A stretch of DNA of 64,000 bases. Source: Pomphorhynchus laevis. Taxonomy: Eukaryota > Acanthocephala > Palaeacanthocephala > Echinorhynchida > Pomphorhynchidae. Shown here piece after piece: positions 10,118-21,000 of this stretch (its first letter is position 1; each line of letters starts with the position of its first letter). A program made the position numbers and the translations under genes. The notes below the pieces were generated by a model. The model was not told where the DNA came from and did not search any database. It saw nothing but the letters and a program-made list of their open reading frames with translations. Location: assembly GCA_012934845.2 (NCBI GenBank), contig WNNJ02000032.1:1-64000 (forward strand). The letters run 5' to 3'.

Positions 10118-10258
10118 ATTAATTATAATTTAATTTAAGGTTGTAATCGGATTGATTATTAAGCATTAAATTAGATTGTTTTTTAAATAAAATATGCTTC
10201 TTGAATAATGCGAGATAACAAGTTACTTTCAAAAGATAAAATAGATGCATTTCTAAAA
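10118..10258. repeat. Duplicate of the PLE endonuclease C-terminal end
   Basis: Matches 10509-10650 closely, including gaataatgcgagataacaag. In minus sense it encodes ESNLLSRIIQE, the C-terminus of the GIY-YIG protein, plus its 3' UTR. Confidence 0.8.
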
Positions 10259-10431
10259 ACATGCATACACAACAAAATTGAACAATACACATTTTGAAAC
10301 AAACAAAAAAAAACAAAATAAAAGCAAAATAATAAAACAAGTGATAAAAACAAACGAATTGAATAATAAAAATAATGTAATAATAGAATAATGAATTATA
10401 ATTTAATCTAAAATGAAATCTTATAAGAAAA

Positions 10432-10459
10432 AGATTTATTTTAACGTGGCAAATGCGTG
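10432..10459 (-). mobile_element. Tiny L2-like 3' tail fragment
   Basis: In minus sense it reads acgcatttgccacgttaaaa then taaat, the terminal sequence of the L2-like family seen at 34889-34915. Only this tail is present. Confidence 0.6.
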
Positions 10460-10571
10460 AAACAATGAAAAACAAACGAATACCAAAATTAAAATAATAT
10501 TAAAATAATTAATTATAATTTAATTTAAGGTTAAAATTAGATTTGTTATTAAACATTAAATGAGGTTCGTT

Positions 10572-10990
10572 TTAAATAAAATACTCTTCTTGAATAATGC
10601 GAGATAACAAGTTACTTTCAAAATATAAAATAGATGCATTTTCAAAATCACCGGAATGATTCAAACTCACAAAATGCTGAGCAACAGCACTAGAATTGGT
10701 CCCTTTACGCACATTATAATTATATTGTTTAATACGCTTAACCAAACCTTGACCCGTTTGACCAACATATACCTGATCACATTCTTTACAAGGTATTTTA
10801 TAAACAATGACATCTTTGTTAAAATCTGGTTTACGCTTAAAAATGTTGTGAAGTTTAGGTAATTTTCTGTTAAAAATGTACACTTTGTTAATACAACTAT
10901 TTTTTATGTTATTGTTAATAAACTTTGAAAATACTGAATTCCACTTGTTACTACCAAAAGGTATTGCTATATGATGTATTCTTTTTTCAC
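10572..10990 (-). pseudogene. Penelope-like element C, GIY-YIG endonuclease
   Basis: The minus frame carries the linker IAIPFGSNKWNSVFS near 10950, then VYKIPCKECDQVYVGQTG near 10800-10750. This is the GIY-YIG family signature with the Cys pair typical of PLE endonucleases. GLVKRIKQYNYNVRKG and VAQHFVSLNHSG follow. The ORF ends at 10572 in ESNLLSRIIQEEYFI. The listed open frame is 103 residues; the linker continues upstream. No RT is attached directly upstream, so the copy is 5'-truncated. Such nucleases cut the target for PLE insertion. Confidence 0.75.
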
Positions 10991-10999
10991 TTATAGAAA

Positions 11000-11640
11000 T
11001 GAAAAAATAATAGTTTTCATTTAAAAATATTTTATGACTTGAGTCATGCGATTATTGTTTTCATTTACAAGGGCCTTGGATATTTAACGTAATAATTACT
11101 ATCGCATCCAACATTTGTGACTATAAACACATATAATCTGCCTGTTTCAAAACAATTTAAAGTTAACAATTAATAAATAGTTGATATTGATCTAATATTG
11201 ATAAATAATTATTGGAGCTGGATCAAAGGAAATATGTAATTATTTTTGATATTTCGCTAACTACTGTTACCATCTTCAGAAAATTGCCAATTTTTTGAAA
11301 TTAGTAATTTCAGATATTCGTAATTAGTGATAATTATTTAATTAAATTTATTATAATGTAGTGAAAATACTCCAACAATTATTTTTAATTTTTAATTTAT
11401 TAAACTCTGACTTTGCGATTTATTTGTTTATAATTGCAGTTAATTTCATTCATCTTTATCAAGGATACTTTGATAATTAATGATTTTAAGATGACCAATA
11501 GTTTGTCGTAGTATAAACCGTTCAAAAAAATTGTTCAATTAAGCAAAGTAATACAAAAAATATTTTAAAAAATATTGATTTAAATTACATCAGTATTATG
11601 TAGATGATCTGATCATATTTTCGAATCACACGGACGCTTC
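11000..11640. other. PLE-like terminal sequence and AT-rich spacer
   Basis: 11180-11300 resembles 13200-13320 and carries a hammerhead-like motif at 11251-11280. The rest is AT-rich with no recognisable gene. Confidence 0.5.
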
Positions 11641-11698
11641 CCACTAGGCTCTATCTGAGTATTGTCATCGCAACCAACTTCATTTCAACAATCATAAA

Positions 11699-11796
11699 TC
11701 TAAGAGTATCAAATTTGGGGAATTTGATATTTCCCAAATTTAAGAGTATCATAAATACTAAGAGTATCAAATTCCCCAAATTTGATACTCTTAGTA
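11699..11796. repeat. 29-bp perfect inverted repeat
   Basis: The arms taagagtatcaaatttgggg plus aatttgata and their reverse complement are separated by about 38 bp that itself repeats parts of the arm. It abuts the L2 fragment that begins near 11812. Confidence 0.8.
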
Positions 11797-11811
11797 TCAA
11801 ATTTACTCTTC

Positions 11812-12035
11812 CGTTCTTGTATGTCTCTTCTTTCATCGCTTTTCTTCCACTAAAATCGATTACTGCCTTAGCTTTTTCGCCAATTCTCCAAAATCCGTCA
11901 TTCCTACCCGTACAACGTATAATCAACTTTTTCGTTCGAGTGCTCCTACGTCTCCGTCGCTTCGACCACACATCCACATATCTTGCCTAACTCTCCTGGC
12001 TCACCATCCACATCCGAATAAACTCCGCCTTCTTC
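11812..12035 (+). mobile_element. L2-like LINE internal fragment
   Basis: Matches 34361-34580 of the larger L2 copy (cttccgttcttgtatgtctc onward; RLRRFDHTSTY is readable). Both ends are truncated: it stops at cttcttct and passes into an AT microsatellite near 12036-12095. Confidence 0.8.
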
Positions 12036-12719
12036 TTATATAATAATATATTAATATATATAATAATATATTATATATATTATATATTATTTATAGTCAA
12101 TTCGTCAAAATTGATTATTATTTCAAATTCTAACTTTATATAAAGTTAAATAAAATCTTAAATAATTATTAATTTTATTTATCATTATTTATACAAATCA
12201 TCAAAGAATAAATTTAAACTTTCAAGTGGAATATATAAGAATCATGAATAAAATATTTTAAATTTCATTAAAATATATTTAATAAAACGAAATATAAAAA
12301 TAGATTAAATATTCTTTAATTTTTTATAATAAAAGTATTTTTATAACAAAACATGATCTTCATTCTATCTTTTTTCTTTGTTATCAAATTTCTGAATTAC
12401 AAAAAATCTCAAGATTACTGTTTACAGATTTTACATTCGTAAAAACGTGCCCGCACATGGCTGATGCAGAGCTTAGCACTGCCATACAACGGAGCAATGC
12501 GGCATGTTTCTAAGAAGCAACTGAAGAATCTGCGCTAGAATTTTTCGTTCAACAATTATTGTATGATAAAAAACGATTATTTTTGTTGAAATAAATAATT
12601 ATATTATTATAATTATAATGATAAATATATAATGATATTTTAATGATATATTTTTAATGATATATAAAATTTTATATCATTTATCTAAAGTTAAAATAAA
12701 AAATTAAAAATAAAGATAT

Positions 12720-12985
12720 TTTTTATGAATTGACTAATAAATAAAAGATGTATCAGAATAAGGATTATAGGTCATCAGGAGGAACTGCTATGCTATCAGG
12801 TTTCATTCCTTATTTATCGACCAAACATAGCAGCGGGGCCAAATACATGTAAGTGATGTATTTTCTCTGAAATTGAAATTTGATTATCTGTTTTTTTTAT
12901 TTAAAAATACATGCTAAGGACGTATTTCCTCTGATGAAATTTGATTATCAAGTATCTTATTCTAATAAGAAGTATATATTTTATA
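12720..12985 (-). repeat. PLE-A structured 3' unit, second copy
   Basis: Aligns with 7880-8055. The CTGCTATG/CATAGCAG and AAATACAT/ATGTATTT helices are kept, but the GGCCCC partner is lost. A second, wobble-paired version of the small hairpin sits near 12905-12935. Confidence 0.7.
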
Positions 12986-13261
12986 AAGAAAATTATCATC
13001 ATTACATCTTTCAATGTTAACAATAACGCTTTAAAATCTAAAAGTAATCCTCGTTTAATTGAATGAACAATTATGTAAAAAGGGATTCATGAAGGCGCTT
13101 CTCAACATTTCTGAGACCAAAACGAGAGATTTCACTAAAATATGTTAACATTTTGCTACACACTATGCCAATTTCTTTAGAACTTTAAGTTGATTGAGAT
13201 TTTAAATAGTTGATAATTATCTATTTTGATAAAGAATTACTGGAGCTGGAATAAAAGAAAA

Positions 13262-13372
13262 GAGGAAATTATTTTTGATGTCTTTCTAACTTCTGAAAGC
13301 ATCTTCAGAAAATTACCTAAAGTAATTTTCTAAGATGCTAACAGAAGTTAGCGAAATTTCAACAAATTTTCA
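13262..13372. repeat. Foldback of two hammerhead-like motifs
   Basis: The left arm in minus sense and the right arm in plus sense both read aagatgctNNcagaagttag, meeting at acctaaagt. The right arm has a perfect GCTAAC/GTTAGC helix followed by GAAA. Confidence 0.65.
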
Positions 13373-13560
13373 ATTTTTTATATACAGCTCCAATAATATT
13401 GTAACAAAGTATTATTTATTATATATTTACGCTTAAGTTTTATTTTAGTTTTAATAATATTTTGTTGATTGATAATATTTTCTGTTAGATTTTTTATATA
13501 GACGTTATAGATCGAAAAACCTTATTATTCAATAAATTTGAATAATTTATTCAAAGAAAA

Positions 13561-13586
13561 AACCTTTCGGATTACGCCTTCGTCAG
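13561..13586 (-). other. Hammerhead-like core motif
   Basis: In minus sense CTGACGAAGG, then a short loop, then CCGAAAGG. It resembles the catalytic core words CUGANGA and GAAA seen in PLE-borne ribozymes, but the helix between them is only two pairs. Confidence 0.35.
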
Positions 13587-13849
13587 TTGTAATAGCACTT
13601 AGGTAAATATACAGTAATTATAACATATATATGTATATCTATTAATTATAATTAATTAATTTAAAAATTAATACAAAAATTTAAAAATTAATTAATTTTG
13701 ATTGATTAATTTTTCTAGCGTTTCATTTATAATCTAAATTTTTATCTAAATCCGTACTAAAATTTGTAAATTGAAATCCGTACTAAATTCTAAATTCGTA
13801 CGTGGTATTCGTATTTTGAATACCTTTTATTTGTCAAAATATATACTTT

Positions 13850-14167
13850 TGAATAATTTTGATTTATTAAAATATCTAAGGATTCTATTAATTCAATTTT
13901 ATCCATATATTTATATTTACTTGATGGTTTAATTTTTGTTAGATATGCGTTATAGTTATTATAACATATATATGTATATCATTGTGCGAATATAAGGTTA
14001 ATTAATTTTACTAACGCTTCTTTAATATCTACTAAATCTAGATTTGTATAAAGCGTACTAAAATCGTATGTATTTATATTTTGAAAATTTATTCCTTTTG
14101 TCTGTTCTAAAAATTCTTTTGTAGAATTAATACTAAAATATACATTATTAATGAGATAACATATCAA
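13850..14167 (-). pseudogene. PLE-A RT fragment, N-terminal half
   Basis: Encodes FSINSTKEFLEQTKG, YDFSTLYTNLDL and KIELIESLNILINQN with breaks. Its DNA is very close to 8700-8985. A more decayed repeat of part of it lies at 13600-13735. Confidence 0.8.
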
Positions 14168-14349
14168 ATGCCATCACACGAAATACGTTATTAGAATGTA
14201 TTCGGTCTGCACTACTCATTTTTTCGATCCTATAATTTAATAATATATTTTTACATTATTGAAAAGGATAAATATCACAAAACGCTATTTTCCAGATAAT
14301 TTACTCATAAAATGTATTTAGCAAAGTAATAATTGAAAATTACTTTTTA

Positions 14350-14425
14350 AGTTTGGGTCGAGGAATAGATGCTGAAACAGGATAGCATAGCAGTTCCTCT
14401 TGATGACCTATTAGTCATTTCATAA
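14350..14425 (+). repeat. PLE-A 3' unit remnant
   Basis: Contains gatagcatagcagttcctc and gatgacctatta, the terminal third of the structured unit, here in plus orientation. Confidence 0.65.
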
Positions 14426-15065
14426 AAAAGTTTTATTTTTAATTTTGACTTGATATAAATTTAAATTTGATAAAATCTTATATAATTATTTATTATTTAT
14501 CTTTATTTTATCTTTATTTATATAAATCATCAAAGTATAAATTTTAATTCTTAAGTGAATAAATATTTTAAATTTTATTAAAATATATTTAATAAAAGTA
14601 AATATAAAAATAGATCAAATGTCCTTTAATTTTTTAAAATAAAAGTATTTCTATAACAAAACATTAAATTCATTATTTCTTTGCTATCAAATATCTGAAT
14701 TATAGAAAATCTCACTGTTTACAGATTTTACATTCGTAGAGTTAGTTAATTGATCGAACTGCAATAAATGCAATAAAAAAAATTTCCTATCAATTCAATT
14801 AAATGCTTTTAATGGTTCAATTTTCGTGATTTTTTATGGACGCATGTGGATACGATATATCGATACGATTAATTTGAAATTTTAAAAATGTTTTGCTGCA
14901 TACAAATGTAAAATCTTGACTAATTTATGCCTTTACTGTCACTTAGTTATGGCATTAACATAATAAGATTAATAAGAACAGTATTTTTGTGATTTGCTTC
15001 GAAACTGAAAAACACAACATGATAATATATTACGTCGAATACAACATAAACAAGTGATGCAGTAA
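14426..15065. other. Downstream flank of the PTB gene
   Basis: AT-rich and presumed to include the PTB 3' UTR in minus sense. I saw no convincing AATAAA cleavage signal close to the stop codon and no other gene. Confidence 0.5.
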
Positions 15066-18000
15066 TCATCGTTTCTGATTTGCGAAGGAAATTCGTACTC
15101 TGCGACCACCGTCAAGCAGGCAATTGTGCGCGCCCTGCAACAAAAAGTTATTATCAATAAAAAATAAGTAAATTAACAGAATTCTCAAAGAATTAAGCGA
15201 TCAAGTTAGTAATTAATTAAAGGTTTTAAAGTGTAAGTGTAGTTTATATCAAAATTTATTTTTATCTAAAAGCCTTTATAAAAACCACGCATTAGAAAAT
15301 AGTTTTATGAAAAACCTTTACGAAAGCTTTACAGATTTTGTACAATTTTTTTATTTAAAGGTTTAATTTAAAATAAAATTTGATACTTTTAATTTATATT
15401 TATTAGATTTTATATTTTATATTAAATTTTATTCTGATTTGGGGCACGATATTATCTTCACATGATAATGCGGCTAAGCGGATTAAATTTGTCAGCCATT
15501 CGGATTATAATTTGAAATTATAAAAATGACATTAAAATCCAAATATTATTCGTTGGTGTAAAAAGTTAAATAAAAACTGAAAAAAAATAAAAAAACTGTA
15601 ATTAACGATTCAGTTACTGTTTGTAGCGAAAACATTTAAAACTGAAGCTAAAGATTTTAAAAATACAAAATATTCAAAATAGTAAACTTGTTTTAATGCA
15701 CAATGCGACGAATTAATCGGACATGTGTTTTTAATGCACCGTTATTTAACACTCAAGGTCCACAATGACAGTTGAGTAATAAGATGATCAACATCATGAT
15801 CAACATACTCTGCACTTATCAAAAAATAAATTAAAATTTTAAATGATAAAGTTTAAACTTGTTTAAGAATAAGTTGAGATAATCAGACAAAAATTTGTTT
15901 AACCCGTATGTTAAATAAAGTTTAAGATATTCAATTTGATATAAAAAATTTAAAATTAAGCTGTACGTGTCATATGCGTACAATTTTAAAAATTTAAAAA
16001 AAAATAATTTTTAATTTATTTTTTTAATTATTTTTTATTTTGTTTCAATTTGTTTTTAAAAAACTATATAAAACTGTTTTATATAAACTGCTTTTATTTT
16101 AAAACTATTTTTATATATTAAAGTGTTTATTTTATAATAACTAACAAATGCATAAATAGGCATGAAAGGATATTGTTATTAAATAATAACAATTTATTGA
16201 GTAATAAATTGCGTAAGTAAACACTCACGCAAAATGTATAAAAATGTATAAATAAAATAAAAAACCGTACGATTAATGCTTCGCAAGCTGTTGAAATTGA
16301 ATCCATTTCAACGACGCCCATTCTACGATCGGTGACAAAGAACCTGATATTCATTACTTTGCCGTATTGTTCGAATATCCTCTGTAATTCGTCTTTTCCA
16401 GTATCGTCGCTAAAAATAAAATTGTATAATAAAATTAATAAAAAGTAAATATAACAATCTGTTTGTTCAGTAACAGATCTTTGATTAAGATCTAGGCAAA
16501 GACACATACACTTAAAGACACCTTAAGTGTATTTTAAGATAATTTAAGTTCTAATAATATGATGCATATAATTTATAGAATAAATTCAGTAATAATATAA
16601 ATTATTAATAATCTCGTGTGGGTAAAATACCTTTTAAAACTAACAATATCAATTTTGTAATTAAGAATTTCATAATTTTCAGTAAGAGCTACAGTAAGTT
16701 AGTCACATAGTTTCACATAGTTTTATAAAACAGTTTATAAAAAATTAATTTGCCATTTAGATAAGCCATAACAATTTTAGTTTCAATTTATAGCTTAAAT
16801 TCAAGATTAAGTTTTTTTTGAATCAAAGCAAAAAAATTAAATTGATCTTAAATTGTACATGATAAATTTTTAATTTTTCTTGTCGTGAACTATAATTCAA
16901 CTCGACGTTTGCCGCAAGATCATCAACTTTAGAATGATTTTTTAACTGGTGATGTTCTAATAATAGAAAACCAAATTAATAATTATTGATATATTAAATA
17001 ATTACTATCAAAATATATGCTTTAAATAGTCAAAGCATCGTCATTTGTAATTCTGTTGTCAGAAGCTTTAAATTCCGTTGAAAAAACATTTACAAACACG
17101 TCCTAGATCTATTACATGCTAGCAACACACATTAAAGCAGTCAGTATATCCTACAAAATTTAGACGTAATAAAACAATGGCTTACCATATATTCGATAGA
17201 TGGAGAAATTCACTTGGTGGGTAAATATTTTTGCAATTACGAGAACCTGGATGCCGATATCTGTGTAAAGTTGAATTTTCATAGTTTTTACTCCATTGCT
17301 CATTCTAACAAGAAAAAAAGGCTCAAATTAAAAAATAAAAACAAAATCATTTATTCTTCCATTAACTAAATCAGAGCGATTGTAAAAACTATCTATCGAA
17401 AAAGTCGTAAAAAGCTATCGTAAACATTTCAAATATTTTCAGTGTTTACATAAATTTTCGTTTAACAAATTTTAAAGTTTTAGTTCATTTGACATAAACT
17501 TTCTATATTGAAAACTAACTTTTTAAATTATATTTTTTATTATTAATAAAAATATTATTTATATAATATTAAACTGTGATAGTTAAATATAAAGGTTGAA
17601 AATTGTACTAACTTGTGATATAAAAATAATTAATAATCCATACTGGTGAATATCACCAGATAAATTTTGCTTTAGCAAAGTTTGTCGAATGGTAGTAACG
17701 AATGTTAACATTGTCTCTGAGTTTACACTAGCGACATATGATACGTATTATATTAAGGGACAATTAATAATGCTTTTATTATACTTACGATACTAGATAA
17801 GTTGAAATAATTGTATCAAGTCATTTTTATTATAAAATATAAAATATAGAAAACCATACTTCGAAAAACAAAGGAATTCCATCCAGACTGGAACCTGTTG
17901 GTATGACTAGAGACGACGATAAGCGGCCAGATAGGACTTAGTTACTGCCATAGAAAGCGGAGCGAGTGCTTGTTTGGGACTTTATATTCCCAAACACCAG

Positions 18001-21000
18001 TCACATAGCGCGCAGTACATTCTGCAAGTTCCGTAAATGATCATGTTGAACTTGTGAGACGTACCAAATATAGCGGCTTAGATAAGCTGCAGTACAACTT
18101 TGTTCCGATCGCCGTCGAAACCCTGAAAGCAGTTGTCACCAGCTCAGCGGGTTTTTTCCAGCTCATGTGAAAAAAATTAGCGCACTTACAGAAAATAAAC
18201 GGGCAATGAGTTTCCTCATGCAGCGAATAAGCGCTGCGATGCAACGAGAAAACGGGGCTTGTTTTGCGGAGTCGGCAGGAGAACCATCACTATATTTCTA
18301 ATAAACTGTTTTAACAATAGATTATAATTTTAATTTCAAGTTAAAATAAGCATTGCTTGATCAACAAATGAATTCAACAAATGCCAAGAAACCAATAAAT
18401 GTTCTCTTATTAAAAAATTTCTCTTCAGAGTACGCGAAATTATACAATTTTTATACATGAAAGTATAAAGTTCTAAAATATTTTTATTTTTAATTCGAGT
18501 TCAATTACATTACTATATCCAATATAGTAATATTGGATATATATTACTATAGTTCCAATAAAATAATTTTACTGATAAATTGTTGTTAAGTAAAATAAAA
18601 CTTTTTATAAAAACCTCTTGTGGATCTCTGGATACTTGAACTTGAGAATATTTTGACAGTGTAATACGCATGCGCTTTCCGTAGATGGTAATGCCATTTA
18701 GATGTGTTATAGCTTAAGAAAAAATACATTGCATAAAAAATAAAACCACTCAAATGTGAATTATCACCTTGGAATGCTTGTTCGCTGGTATTCATTTGAA
18801 CTAATGCAGATCCACTTCTAGTGAACATGAGTTTGACTCGCTGTACATCTCCGTAAACGCCTGTTATTATCAAAATTACAAATTTGACATGGAAACATTA
18901 AATAGAACATTTAGTAAAAATCGTATAAACTGAAATTATAAACTGTAACGATATTGTATTTTTCAAAATCATTTGAACTACTAATTATGTCGTTGTAAAA
19001 TATCGTCGTTAATATGTCGTTGTTAATATCTAGATATGAGCATTACATTAAAATTGATTTAAACTACTATTAATTTATATCGTAAAGATGACATATTTAA
19101 ATTTACAAGAAACATATTTTTGCATGAGCATTCACGCATACCATATAATATAAAATATAATACATTAAATAATGAAATTTTAAGAATTGCAACAATATGT
19201 AATGATATTGGCTTTCTTCAAAATCATTTAAATAATTTAATAGATACATATTTTAAACTAGGTTACTATAAAAATAACATCAAGCAGAAAATAGTAAAAT
19301 ATATAAATCAACACAATAATATAAAGAATAAATTTAAACTCTTAAGTGGCAAATTTTTATGGATGGATAATAAATAATATACTTTGTATTAGAATAAGAT
19401 ACTAGATAGTTATTTCAGAGGAAATACATCATTAGCATGTATTTGGCCCCGCTGCTATGTTGGGTAGAGGAATTAGCGGCTGAAACCTGATAGCATAGCA
19501 GTTCCTCCTGATGACCTCTAATTCTTATTCTGATACAACGTATGTTATTTATTAGTCAATTCATAAAAATGACTTTTTAAATTTCAATTTCTGAAAATTT
19601 TTTTTTCAATGTTTGTTATCTAAAATATTTTACCTGTAAAATATAATGTTTTATTTCACAGGTAAAATATGGTAACATTGCAGTTCCTCCTGATGACATG
19701 TAATCTTTATTCTAATGAATTGTCTGTTATTTATTAGTCAATTCATAAAAATGGGTTTTTAATTTCAGTTTATAATTCATCTTGATATAAATTATATAAA
19801 ATCTTATAACAATTATTTATTATAAATTAATTTTTTATTATTTGACTATTTAACTTTTGTTTCATTATTTTTAATTTACAAAATAAAATACGTAGACATC
19901 ATTAATTAATTTAGAAATTCTAAAAATTGGTTTAGAAACAGCAACTTTAAAAAGTTCCCTTGTTCGAAAAAATAATAATTTTTTAGATCAAACTTATTAA
20001 TGAGCTTAATTTTTAAATGCCGCTTAAAATATCACTTTTCAAATAGTAAAAGGGCAATACTACAATAGTAAAAAGATGTAGATATTTGATAGGCAAATAT
20101 CAAAATACAACAAAACAAGATTTTAAAAAACAGTAAAGATCTAAAAAATTATAAATAATTTGATAAAAAATTATTCATTTGAAAAAAGTGTACTCAAATC
20201 GTATGTATTTTTATTAATTGATAAAAAATGATACATTTAAATGATAATTTTAAAAGTCAATTCATGAGTCAATTTTAATTTTAGAATTAACACAAATTAA
20301 TGTCGTGTGACAACACAAATTTGATTAAATTATAATCACCAAACAATCCACAGCTAAATTGACTAAATTTCAGAATATTAAATAATGAATTTAATATTTT
20401 ATTTTATAATTAAATATAATTCATCACAAAGTACAAAATTAAAGCACTATTTTCCAAACGCCCTTACCAATATTTCAATTCGATAAACTAATGTTATTTA
20501 CTATTTTAATAAACTGAAACAAAATGTTAAATTTTATTTCGGAATTTAAAACTTTGATTTCAAAAAAGCAAAAAATATTATAAGATATTATGAAATTATT
20601 TCAATTAAACAAAATAGTTGTCGTGATTTTTTCATGAAGGGCTAAGTCTACTCGAATCTAGAAAATGAATTATCTTGAATCTAAAAATGAACTTTGAGTA
20701 TTTTTTATTGATTCTGCAAGGAAATCAAGAATCTGCATTTTTTTCAAAATTGCTAATTGAAGGTTTACAACGCCGTTTATACGATTAATACGATTTGCAG
20801 AATGAACATTAAGTGTATGGAAAAAAACCTCGGTTAAATGGCTAAAGGTGAAGGCCATGACACATTAAGAGAAAACATATGCATTACAGAAATATAACAG
20901 AAATTTTGAACATAACGTTTATAACAGAACTTTTGAAATCGAGTTATGTATTTTTAAGAGCACTATAGCGGCAACAAACTTTATTGAATTCAGATAAATA

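Noticed and set aside
11699-11796. Terminal inverted repeats of a DNA transposon
   Set aside because: The arms are only about 38 bp apart, with nothing transposase-like inside and no target duplication.
12036-12095. Regulatory AT element
   Set aside because: A plain tataat-type microsatellite.
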